Assembly: GCA_045658965.1 (NCBI GenBank)
Contig: JAZOVZ010000005.1
Location: forward strand, 1 to 45,208
DNA: 45,208 nucleotides
Reading direction: 5' to 3'
Source of the DNA: SVQP01 sp045658965
GTDB taxonomy: Bacteria > Bacillota > Clostridia > Oscillospirales > CAG-272
The notes beneath the pieces were generated by a model. It was not told where the DNA came from, did no database searches, and saw only the letters and a list, made by a program, of their open reading frames with translations. This document shows, in pieces, positions 15,490-23,389 of the stretch (within the stretch, counting starts at the first letter, position 1; each line of letters begins with the position of its first letter). The position numbers were made by a program, and so were the translations under genes.

Positions 15490-16614
15490 TTATTTGATGA
15501 TCTCATCCGTATGGATCTCGCCCTTGTGGTCGTTGAAGACGATGCGTTTGGTGCCGTCCGCGTGCAGCGTTATGCCGCAGCCGATAAAGCCGTTGCCGTT
15601 TTCTCGGTCAAAGATGGGCTTTGAGCCGATGACGGCGGTGCAGGGCTGTCCCCAGTTGTCAAAATCACAGCCCGCAGGGCAGATCTTGACCGTGTGGTGG
15701 TGTCCGTACAGTATCAGGTCGGGGTGCATCGCGTGCGTCAGCTGCGTCCATTCGCGGTAAAGCTCCTGCTCAATGTCAAAGGGGTGCTGGCAGACGTGAG
15801 AGAATGCAATGTGCGAAATGATCAGGCGGTGCTTGACGCCGGGGGCGTTATATTCCTTGTCCGCATTGGCAATGACCGATTTGATAAATGCGGTTTCTTC
15901 CAAGCGGAAGTCGTGGAAGCAGATGGTGTAGCCGTATTCCGCGCAGGAGTCGGGCTTATCCTCACCGCAATCCATCAAAAGACCCCACACGCAGCCTGCG
16001 CGGAAGGTGTAGTAGGTTTTGCCGTCCTTGATGGGAATATAGTCCGGCATATCCTCTGCGTGAATGCCGCGCGTGTCGTGGTTGCCGCGTGCAAAGACGC
16101 AGGGACGCTGTCCCTTGGTGATACCCGACGCGATCTCACAGATGGCGTTGAAGTTGCGTACGTCACCGCTGTGGTTGGGAATGTCCCCGTTGAGAACAAG
16201 CAGGTCAAGCGCGTCGCCAAAGAATTGCCCTGCCGCAACCGGCTCGGCAACGAGGTTGTGCGCGTCCGAGACGTGGTAGAGGTTGATGTCCCCATCGTCA
16301 CGGATCGGCTTGAAGGGCAGCGTCAGGGTGCGCTCGTCCTCGCTTTTGGGGAAGTAGGGCGCGCGGTCGATCATTTTGCGGTACACCACGGTGTATTCCT
16401 TCGCCTCGTCCAAAACCGACATAGGCAACGTGACGCGGTGCATATTTGTGCGCGAGCGCAAAACGCCGTTGCAATGGTCATAATAGGTGTGTTCGCCTAC
16501 CTTGACCCATACGATCACCTCGTCGGAAAATGGCATAAAGATCTGGTATTGATCGCCCACTGCAAACACGGTGGGGTAGGTCAGCATGTATTCGGGGAGA
16601 GTGGGAGTGATCAT
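15490..16614 (-). CDS. Calcineurin-like metallophosphoesterase
   Basis: A 374-residue cytoplasmic protein. The first ~105 residues form a beta-rich domain like the fibronectin-type fold that precedes phosphatase domains. The metallophosphoesterase motifs then appear in order: SDAH (Asp117, His119), LNGD (Asp144), GNHD (177-180), ISH and GHHH near residue 310. Two metal ions are expected. The ATG at 16614 follows AAGGCGG and the preceding stop by 19 bp. It is the last gene of the five-gene operon. A substrate linked to the glycan pathway, such as a sugar phosphate or phosphodiester-decorated glycan, is an inference. Confidence 0.85.
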   Translation of the reverse strand: MITPTLPEYMLTYPTVFAVGDQYQIFMPFSDEVIVWVKVGEHTYYDHCNGVLRSRTNMHRVTLPMSVLDEAKEYTVVYRKMIDRAPYFPKSEDERTLTLPFKPIRDDGDINLYHVSDAHNLVAEPVAAGQFFGDALDLLVLNGDIPNHSGDVRNFNAICEIASGITKGQRPCVFARGNHDTRGIHAEDMPDYIPIKDGKTYYTFRAGCVWGLLMDCGEDKPDSCAEYGYTICFHDFRLEETAFIKSVIANADKEYNAPGVKHRLIISHIAFSHVCQHPFDIEQELYREWTQLTHAMHPDLILYGHHHTVKICPAGCDFDNWGQPCTAVIGSKPIFDRENGNGFIGCGITLHADGTKRIVFNDHKGEIHTDEIIK

Positions 16615-16633
16615 AACTAATACCGCCTTTCGC

Positions 16634-17731
16634 TTAATATTGTCCGTATTTGTGTGCAGATTGGTACATGGCGAGCACGTTTTCCACGGGGGAGTTGTCC
16701 TGAATGGCGTGCGTGGGTGCAAAGTGATAGCCGCGCACTGCCATCATGGTCTCAAGAGTTTCCTTGCAGACCTGCTCGGTCTGCTCTGCCGTGCCGTAGG
16801 CAAGGGGCCCCGCCGTGGAGATACAGCCGCGGAAGTTGAGCCTGCCGCCAAACTGCTTGGCAAGATATGCGGGCGACATATTGACAGCCTCGGGCTGCAG
16901 GGTGTCCACACCGCGCAAACCAAGCTCGATCAGATCCTCATATACCCACGAGCTGCTGCCGCAGGAGTGCATCATAGAGGGCAGACCGTTCGCGGCGGCA
17001 AGATCGATAAACTGCTTATGAATGGGCTTGATCTGTTCGCGGTAGAGGTCAAGGCTGATCATGGGTGCGATCTGCGTGCCCAGATCCTCTCCAAGCCACA
17101 CGAAATCAATGTAGCCGCGGCACTTGTCCAAGGTGCGCTCCATGACCGCCAGTTGAAATGCGGCGCGGCGGCGCATAAAGTTCATAGCCGCCTCGTCGTC
17201 AAGGATCAGGTGGCAGAGCACGTCTTCCATGCCCATGATGCGCCCGTTGGAATTGATGATATCGGGCACACCGGGGTCGCCTACGTACAGGGCGTACTTG
17301 CCGCCGTAGCTTTTGGCAAGGGCAAGCGCGGCATCGTAGTCAAAGTGGTCGGGGTTGGGAATGGGGAAGGCGTCAAACAGCTCGTCCTCGGCATCTTTGA
17401 GGGGAAAATCGCAAAAATCCCAGTAGCCGCCGCTGGCGTGCTCCACCCAGCGCATGATGCAGCCTTCGAGCTGATTGACCATGCGGTTTTCGGGCACCGT
17501 GTGCAGCTGCGGACCGATATAGGGTGCGCTGATCGAGCGAGTATCTACGCCAAGCGCTTGGAACAGCCCCTCCATATCGTGCGGTGCAATACCGAGAGCA
17601 GCGCAAAGGCGCGCGTGAATGCCGCCGTTGGCATCGTACCCGATGGGCACGCGGTCGGTCTTTTCAAATTCAAAGGTTCTGCGCACGCGCTCACGCGAGG
17701 TCATGGTTTCTTTTGCTTTTTCTATGATCAT
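16634..17731 (-). CDS. URO-D/MtaA-superfamily protein (uroporphyrinogen decarboxylase-like)
   Basis: A 365-residue TIM-barrel protein of the uroporphyrinogen decarboxylase/corrinoid methyltransferase superfamily. The N-terminal MTSRERVRRTFEFEKTDRVPI is typical. A His-x-Cys motif (His255, Cys257, in MMHSCGSS) with Cys303 (FRGCIST) as a possible third ligand resembles the zinc site of methylcobalamin methyltransferases rather than true HemE. No haem genes are nearby. Placed between a GH36 and a phosphoesterase gene, it might move a methyl group from an O-methylated sugar or aglycone; no corrinoid protein gene is in the window. Start at 17731 follows AGGAAAGAGG. The superfamily is certain; the reaction is not. 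Confidence 0.85.
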   Translation of the reverse strand: MIIEKAKETMTSRERVRRTFEFEKTDRVPIGYDANGGIHARLCAALGIAPHDMEGLFQALGVDTRSISAPYIGPQLHTVPENRMVNQLEGCIMRWVEHASGGYWDFCDFPLKDAEDELFDAFPIPNPDHFDYDAALALAKSYGGKYALYVGDPGVPDIINSNGRIMGMEDVLCHLILDDEAAMNFMRRRAAFQLAVMERTLDKCRGYIDFVWLGEDLGTQIAPMISLDLYREQIKPIHKQFIDLAAANGLPSMMHSCGSSSWVYEDLIELGLRGVDTLQPEAVNMSPAYLAKQFGGRLNFRGCISTAGPLAYGTAEQTEQVCKETLETMMAVRGYHFAPTHAIQDNSPVENVLAMYQSAHKYGQY

Positions 17732-17745
17732 AGCAGCCTCTTTCC

Positions 17746-19806
17746 TCAAAGTATAATTTCCAGCATACGTGCCTGGTAATCTTCGGTAAAGTGTACGGTC
17801 AGGGCGTTTGTATCAAGCGTGCAGGTCACACCGCGTCCGTCTGCGGGGTATGCGATGCGTGCGCTTGTGGGGCAAAGCTCTGCAAGGGGAATGCGCAGCT
17901 CTCGCTCACCACCGAGATTCCAAACGGCAAGCAGCAATCTGCCCTCGTGCAAAAGTCCCGCTGCCACCTGCTTTTTGCCAAAGCGGGTCAGGGATAGCGG
18001 CAAATAGGGCACGGCAAGCTTTTTGAACGCGGTCATGCCGTCGTAAAAGTCCAGCCCCTCCTTGATCAGCGCAAGCTTGTTCTCGTTCAAAAGCTCAACG
18101 TGGCTTGCCAAGTGAATGCGACCCAGCAGGCTGTTGACCATGTTCATGATGATCTGCTCATCCGAGATATTGGCGTTGACCCACTCTTTTGTGGGGGTAA
18201 AGCCGGGGGTGTCGGTGCCTACGGGATAGCTCCATACGGCTGCCTGCTCGGGCAGCACGGCAGAGAGCACGTTGCCCGCAATGTAGGGGTAGCGCAGGTA
18301 GCTTGTCTGGTCGGAGGTGGAAACGATCGAGAAGTGCGAGAGCGTTGCGTAGTCCATGCGCATGCCGCCCGAGGAGCAGGTTTCAAAGAGCACGTTGGGG
18401 AAGGCGCGGCGCATGCGGTCGATCCATGCAAGGTAAGCGCGGGCGTGGCTTTCCAGTCCCTCGCCCGGGGTCAGCGCGTCTCTGTCGGTACCAATGCCGC
18501 AATCCTCGTTAAAGTCCATTTTAATATAGTCCGCGCCGTAGTCCTCGACCATGCGACGAATGGTTTCGCTCATGTATTCGATGACCTTGGGGCTTCTGTA
18601 GTCAAGGAAGTAGCGGTTCATGACGCCGATTCTCTTGCCGTTGCGCGAAAGGAAGCAATCGTCATCGTAAAAATGGATCATTTCTGCGCACTTGGTGCCA
18701 ATGATCTCGGGCTCGATCCAAAGCCCCGCCTTCATGCCCAGCGAGCGGATGTAGTCGGTGGTTTCGCGCACGCCCTTGGGGAAGCGTTTGTTGCTCTCTT
18801 TCCATTGCCCCACGAAGGGATAGATGATATTGCCGTCCTCCTCGTTGTGCCAGCCGCAGTCAATGACGTAGTATTTCACGCCCAGCTTGCTGACCGTAGG
18901 TGCGTAGAGGCGCGTGGTGTCTGCCGAGGGGCTGTCCCAGGAAAGGTGCATGTATTCGTTAAAGATCGAGGGCAGCTCGGCATCGGGCTTGCATCTGCCC
19001 GCAATGCGTCTGCGGCACTTGGTCATTTCGGCAAGCAAGGCGTTGAGATCCGCGCCGAATGCAAGCGAGACCGCGGGTGCGGTGTAGACTTCACCGTAAG
19101 AGAGCTGCTTGCTCCATGCACCGTGTGTGGCGTTTGCACCGCCTAAGTAGAGGTAGTAGGTAGGGCCGAGATCACCGATCTCATAGTACCACGAATTGCT
19201 GCTTTCGATCTGGAACATCAGCGCGCTGCCGCTCGCATCTCCGAAGATCATGCCTTGGGGCAAAGCCTCCTTGGTAGACCACGAGCCCACGTTGGAAAAT
19301 GCAATGCGCTTTTGACTCTGTCCGCCCATGCGGTAAAGTCCGTGCTCGTCAAAGGTGCGGGTGTCGGGCTGACATTCGGCGTGATGGCTCTGCACAAATT
19401 TTGTAAAGCGCAGCTGCTCGGGCGTGTCGTGCGCACCGATGCCGGGCAGGACGAACGAGGAGACCTCTTCGAGCACAATGGGCTGAGGACAGACGCACTT
19501 GACGCAGGTTGTCACGCGTACCGCGTCGCTGCCGTCCTGCGAGAGCAGAAGGGTAGTGACTTCTACCAAGGCACTCTTTTGCACGATGACGAGTGAGTTT
19601 TCGGTCAGCACGTGTGAGACGTAGCGCAGCTTGCGCCCCTCGGAGGAGTTGACCATCTTGACGCCAAGGTGCGAGTCCTTGACAAAGCCCGCCACCTGCA
19701 CCTCGCAGAAAATGCCGTCGGGATTTGCCGCGATCCCGCCGGCCTGGATCAGGCGTATCATGTCGTTTTGTACGCAAAATTGCAGCTGCTTGAAATCAAT
19801 CATCAT
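17746..19806 (-). CDS. GH36 alpha-galactosidase
   Basis: A 686-residue enzyme of normal GH36 length. The N-terminal beta-sandwich (about 1-260) is followed by the (beta/alpha)8 catalytic domain. YYVIDCGWHNEEDG (312-325), GLWIEPEIIG (361-370), YIKMDFN with nucleophile Asp431, FETCSSGGMRMD (474-485) and STSDQT with acid/base Asp499 are all intact, and a C-terminal beta domain follows. There is no signal peptide, so it acts in the cytoplasm on imported alpha-galactosides. GGAGG lies upstream of a double ATG; the first (19806) overlaps the stop of the 50-residue membrane protein gene by four bases. Other GH36 activities (alpha-N-acetylgalactosaminidase, raffinose synthase type) are less likely. 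Confidence 0.93.
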   Translation of the reverse strand: MMIDFKQLQFCVQNDMIRLIQAGGIAANPDGIFCEVQVAGFVKDSHLGVKMVNSSEGRKLRYVSHVLTENSLVIVQKSALVEVTTLLLSQDGSDAVRVTTCVKCVCPQPIVLEEVSSFVLPGIGAHDTPEQLRFTKFVQSHHAECQPDTRTFDEHGLYRMGGQSQKRIAFSNVGSWSTKEALPQGMIFGDASGSALMFQIESSNSWYYEIGDLGPTYYLYLGGANATHGAWSKQLSYGEVYTAPAVSLAFGADLNALLAEMTKCRRRIAGRCKPDAELPSIFNEYMHLSWDSPSADTTRLYAPTVSKLGVKYYVIDCGWHNEEDGNIIYPFVGQWKESNKRFPKGVRETTDYIRSLGMKAGLWIEPEIIGTKCAEMIHFYDDDCFLSRNGKRIGVMNRYFLDYRSPKVIEYMSETIRRMVEDYGADYIKMDFNEDCGIGTDRDALTPGEGLESHARAYLAWIDRMRRAFPNVLFETCSSGGMRMDYATLSHFSIVSTSDQTSYLRYPYIAGNVLSAVLPEQAAVWSYPVGTDTPGFTPTKEWVNANISDEQIIMNMVNSLLGRIHLASHVELLNENKLALIKEGLDFYDGMTAFKKLAVPYLPLSLTRFGKKQVAAGLLHEGRLLLAVWNLGGERELRIPLAELCPTSARIAYPADGRGVTCTLDTNALTVHFTEDYQARMLEIIL

Positions 19807-19955
19807 GATACGGTTTCCTCCGATACTTGATTGGATGCTTGCTGTGCTTTCTCTTTGCGTACCATCACACCGTGCAGGATCAGCAGCGCGGTGATGGGAA
19901 CGGCAATCAGGGCAAGCGGTAAAAGCGCAAATATCACGTCAAAAAACAGTTTCAT
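19803..19955 (-). CDS. 50-residue single-pass membrane protein
   Basis: A short gene between the GH99-like and GH36 genes. The ATG at 19955 follows AAAGGAGTGCTGTGAT, and its TGA overlaps the GH36 ATG. The product starts MKLFFDVIFALLPLALIAVP, continues as one hydrophobic helix to about residue 30, and ends with a charged, soluble tail (VRKEKAQQASNQVSEETVS). Tight coupling on both sides argues that it is translated. I do not recognise a family; OadG-like or transporter-accessory small subunits have a similar shape. It may anchor one of the neighbouring enzymes to the membrane. Confidence 0.75.
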   Translation of the reverse strand: MKLFFDVIFALLPLALIAVPITALLILHGVMVRKEKAQQASNQVSEETVS

Positions 19956-19970
19956 ATCACAGCACTCCTT

Positions 19971-21008
19971 TCATTCGTTGGTAAACAGCGCGGGGCAGGG
20001 CTCCTTTGCCTTGTAGGCGCGCACGTATTCGCAAAGCCGGGTGTAGTAAAGATCACCGTGACCGCCCTGCATGGGCTCGATGTCGCGGCTGTATTCTTGG
20101 TTAAAGTTGTCGGTGAACACGTATTTGCCGTCCACGCAGAACAGCTGCGCGCACCATTCGTTCCACCAGGTCAAGGTGACGATCTTGGGATGCAGGTCAA
20201 AGGCGGTCTGCCATTGCGCATGCCAGAATCTGCCGCCCTGCCTGCCGTGCGCGGTGTCGGTCAGGGACATGTAGGTGGATTGCATGGCAACCGAAACGCC
20301 CACGTGCTCGGGCGTGCCGTCCGCGGCATAGCAGATTGTGGCGCGGTTGTCGGGCTCCAGATAACTCCATTGTCCCGTGCGCACCTCGCCTTGCAAGCCG
20401 TACATGCCGCGTGTGGTAAAGAGGTCGGTCTCGCTGGTTTTGTATATCCAATGCAGGATAAAGGGCTTGCCGTCGCGGTATACAAAGCAGTCCTTCCATT
20501 TGTCCACGCCGTAAAATTTCTCATAAAAAACAGGGAAGGCATCGGGGGTGTTGGGCCACATGACCACGTAAGGCGTTTTGAGCCCTTCGGCACGCATTTC
20601 CACGATGGTGTCAAGCAGCGCTTCGGTGGAGTATTGCACGTGGCTGTCCCAGAACTGCTTGTGGTGGACCGTGTTGCCGCCCACAAAGGTGAAGTCGGCA
20701 ATGATAAAATCAATGCCCGCATTCTGCAAAAGCGTCATGTTGTGGCGGATGGCTGCCTTGTCGGTCGAGCGGTAGTAGCCCTGCGCGGGCTTGCCCCAGT
20801 AGTGAAATCTGCCGATCTCGTTGTGCTGATCGCCCTCTTTGCCAAAGCCGTATTGCTTGCTCCAGCCGTACTTCTCGGTCAGCTCTGTGACGTTGGGCGC
20901 GCTCTCAACCTTTTCTTTGCCGCTGCCCAGCACGGCGTTGAACCACATGGTATAGCAAATGCCCACCAGATCGTGGCGGTGGGTGATATCCAAACCGTAA
21001 GACTGCAT
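19971..21008 (-). CDS. GH99/GH71-like hydrolase, cytoplasmic paralogue
   Basis: A 345-residue protein without signal peptide. Its motifs match those of the lipoprotein at 11071-13008: FHYWGKPAQGYYRSTDKAAI (68-87), AGIDFIIADF (97-106), WNEW (282-285) and EYSRDIEP (305-312). The lipoprotein's linker and carbohydrate-binding module are absent. Start at 21008 follows AAAGGAG; the upstream frame runs through the promoter. It is the first gene of the five-gene operon. The family includes endo-alpha-mannosidase (GH99) and alpha-1,3-glucanase (GH71); a role on an intracellular oligosaccharide beside GH36 is likely, while the linkage remains open. Confidence 0.75.
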   Translation of the reverse strand: MQSYGLDITHRHDLVGICYTMWFNAVLGSGKEKVESAPNVTELTEKYGWSKQYGFGKEGDQHNEIGRFHYWGKPAQGYYRSTDKAAIRHNMTLLQNAGIDFIIADFTFVGGNTVHHKQFWDSHVQYSTEALLDTIVEMRAEGLKTPYVVMWPNTPDAFPVFYEKFYGVDKWKDCFVYRDGKPFILHWIYKTSETDLFTTRGMYGLQGEVRTGQWSYLEPDNRATICYAADGTPEHVGVSVAMQSTYMSLTDTAHGRQGGRFWHAQWQTAFDLHPKIVTLTWWNEWCAQLFCVDGKYVFTDNFNQEYSRDIEPMQGGHGDLYYTRLCEYVRAYKAKEPCPALFTNE

Positions 21009-21048
21009 ACCCGATCTCCTTTCGCGCGTGGCACTACTCTTTGCTGTT

Positions 21049-21077
21049 ATTATACCATATTGCTTGATCGATTTCAA
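21049..21077 (-). promoter_or_regulatory. Sigma-A promoter of the five-gene glycan operon
   Basis: TTGAAA (plus-strand 21072-21077) and TATAAT (21049-21054) are spaced by 17 bp, about 40 bp upstream of the GH99-like start. Confidence 0.88.
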
Positions 21078-21158
21078 GTATGATTTTTCCAAGGTGGGTG
21101 TCCGAATGAGCGGATTTATAAAAAATGCAATTTTCTTTTGGCAAAATTGCAAAAACTA

Positions 21159-21187
21159 TTGCAATCCGGTGCGGGATGTGCTACAAT
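21159..21187 (+). promoter_or_regulatory. Sigma-A promoter of the M3 peptidase gene
   Basis: TTGCAA (21159-21164) and TACAAT (21182-21187) are 17 bp apart. It diverges from the operon promoter about 80 bp away. Confidence 0.8.
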
Positions 21188-21224
21188 ACCATATATCGTT
21201 TAATATTTAACAAGGAGAACGACT

Positions 21225-23282
21225 ATGAAAAGAACATTGACGATCTTATTGGTCTTTGTGACGCTGTTTGCATTCGTAAGCTGCAATACGCAGGGACCCG
21301 GAGAAGAAATCACAACCGAGCACGTGCATGAATTCGTGCTGTCCGAAACCGATTGTGTAAAAGTCAGCTGTGAGGCTGACGGCAAGGAAGTCAAGGTATG
21401 CTCCTGTGGTGAGGCGCAGGAAACCGCCATTCCCGCAATCGGTCACGATATGCAGGTATCCATGGAAACCAAGCCCACCTGCACGGGCAAGGGCTCTACC
21501 GACTACAGATGTGCCAACTGCGGTAAGATGCAGTACACCAACATGGATCCGCTTGGTCACCAATATGAGGAAAGCTCTTCCGAGCCTTCCCGCGTAAAGC
21601 GCTGCCTGAACGAGGGCTGCACCAGCTGCCTGTGGAACGAGTCCAACGGTAAGCACACCGAGGCGCTGACCTTCAAGTTCACCAAGGAAGACGAGACTGC
21701 GCTTGACGCCAAGTACGATGAGGTCAAGGCAATGCTGGATGCCGCTGCCAAGTACGATCCCGCGCTGCACGCTTACGCAGAGACCGGTGAGCTGGCTGAC
21801 GCTTACAAGGTGATCGATGCAGTACATACCGAGCTGTATGATCTGGTAATGTATGCAATGTCTCAGAAGCAGCTTGCAGAGATCGCATATTACTGCGATA
21901 TGAAGAACGCCGAGCTTGAGGAAACCTATCAGTACATGATGGACTATCAGACCAACATCATTGCCAAGTTCTACACGCTCTCCCGTCCCTTCTATGATTC
22001 CTGCTACCGCGATTTCTACTACTACGGCATGACCGAGGAAGAGATCAACGCGTTCCTGTTTGACTCGGATGCGATCTCCAATCCCGAGTACACCGCACTC
22101 AAGGAGAGAAACAACGCCATTGAGGAAGAGGTCGTCTCTCCCGGCTTTACTCCCTCCCAGCTGCCCGAGCTGTATGCTGAATTTGTTGCCAACAATAACA
22201 AGATGGCGCAGCTGATGGGCTATGATAACTATCTGGAGTATGCGTATGAGAACGTATACGGCAGAGATTATACCTACCAGGATGCAGCACAGCTTTCCGA
22301 GTACGCCAAGACCTATATTGCTCCCGTATTCTCGAGCGTTTACCGTGCATGGACCGGCTTCTCGGGTGCTTCCGCAGAGGTCAGAGAAAAATACTATGCA
22401 CAGGCATCGTATCCTTTCTTCGAGAACCTTGAGGGTAACACGCTGGTCAACGATTATATCGATCTGATGGCGTTTAACTCCAACCCCGATAAGACCATTT
22501 CCTTCTCGGATGAGTTCAATAAGCTCATGAGCGACGGCAACATGTTCAGAGGCGAATATGACGGCGCATTTGTCACCTCGATCTATTCCGAAAATCTGCC
22601 TATCGCATATTTCGGCAAGGGTTATGACAACTGCTTTACCATTGTCCACGAGTTCGGTCACTACATGAACGAGGTCTATAACGCAGAGGTCTATGCTGAT
22701 ACCGATTATTCCCAGTCCTATGACCTGCTTGAGATGCACTCTCAGGGCAATGAGCTGCTCTATCTGTGCTATCTGAAGGAGAAATCCGGCTACACGCGTG
22801 ATGAGTTTGCAATGGTGAACTCCTATGCACTTGTCAACATGCTGTACGCCGGCATCGCAGGCTTTACCGTTGATGCCTTTGAGCAGGCAATCTATCTTGA
22901 TGAGTACGATGGCTTGGGCGCTGACGTCATCATGGCGGACGGCACCATTACCGCTGACGAGTATGATGCACTCTACACCTACATCTGCACTGATTTCGGT
23001 GCACAAGACGTGCTGGACGGTTACTGGGAGTACGGCATGACCGTTACCTCTCCCTGCTATTACGTTTCTTACAGCGTTTCGGTGATTTCGGTTCTGCAGC
23101 TGTACGAGGTTGCCAATACCGAGGGCTTTGACGTGGCAAAGGAGCAGTATCTCAAGCTGTTCACTTATACCGATGAGAATCCCGAAATGGGCATGAACGA
23201 GATTCTCGGTTATGCAGGCATGCTTTCCTTCAAGGATGAGCAGCTGTATATCGAGCTGAACAATTATTTCATGCAGAAGTAA
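21225..23282 (+). CDS. M3-family (oligoendopeptidase F-like) metallopeptidase lipoprotein
   Basis: A 685-residue lipoprotein: lipobox FVSC with Cys20, ATG after AAGGAG. Residues about 30-130 carry two or three Cys/His repeats (VCSCGEA...IPAIGH, CTGKGSTDYRCANCGK...DPLGH), known from cell-surface proteins of Clostridia. The rest is the helical M3 peptidase fold with the zinc motif HEFGH at 475-479 and the third ligand Glu503, 28 residues after the first histidine. It would cleave short peptides outside the membrane, unlike the usual cytoplasmic PepF. The downstream APC permease gene, with its own promoter, could import the released amino acids. Catalytic residues look intact. Confidence 0.88.
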   Translation: MKRTLTILLVFVTLFAFVSCNTQGPGEEITTEHVHEFVLSETDCVKVSCEADGKEVKVCSCGEAQETAIPAIGHDMQVSMETKPTCTGKGSTDYRCANCGKMQYTNMDPLGHQYEESSSEPSRVKRCLNEGCTSCLWNESNGKHTEALTFKFTKEDETALDAKYDEVKAMLDAAAKYDPALHAYAETGELADAYKVIDAVHTELYDLVMYAMSQKQLAEIAYYCDMKNAELEETYQYMMDYQTNIIAKFYTLSRPFYDSCYRDFYYYGMTEEEINAFLFDSDAISNPEYTALKERNNAIEEEVVSPGFTPSQLPELYAEFVANNNKMAQLMGYDNYLEYAYENVYGRDYTYQDAAQLSEYAKTYIAPVFSSVYRAWTGFSGASAEVREKYYAQASYPFFENLEGNTLVNDYIDLMAFNSNPDKTISFSDEFNKLMSDGNMFRGEYDGAFVTSIYSENLPIAYFGKGYDNCFTIVHEFGHYMNEVYNAEVYADTDYSQSYDLLEMHSQGNELLYLCYLKEKSGYTRDEFAMVNSYALVNMLYAGIAGFTVDAFEQAIYLDEYDGLGADVIMADGTITADEYDALYTYICTDFGAQDVLDGYWEYGMTVTSPCYYVSYSVSVISVLQLYEVANTEGFDVAKEQYLKLFTYTDENPEMGMNEILGYAGMLSFKDEQLYIELNNYFMQK

Positions 23283-23290
23283 TATTCTTT

Positions 23291-23320
23291 GGGGCGATCC
23301 GCAAGGATCGCCCCTTTTTT
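23291..23320 (+). terminator. Rho-independent terminator of the M3 peptidase gene
   Basis: The 10-bp stem GGGGCGATCC/GGATCGCCCC with loop GCAA is followed by six T. Confidence 0.93.
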
Positions 23321-23329
23321 CAAAAGTGC

Positions 23330-23357
23330 TTGACTTGTGCCGAATGTGTGGTATAAT
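23330..23357 (+). promoter_or_regulatory. Sigma-A promoter of the APC permease gene
   Basis: TTGACT (23330-23335) and TATAAT (23352-23357) are separated by 16 bp, with the TTG start 32 bp downstream. Confidence 0.85.
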
Positions 23358-23389
23358 AACAGGGTATCAAATCAAGGGGAGCAATCGTT

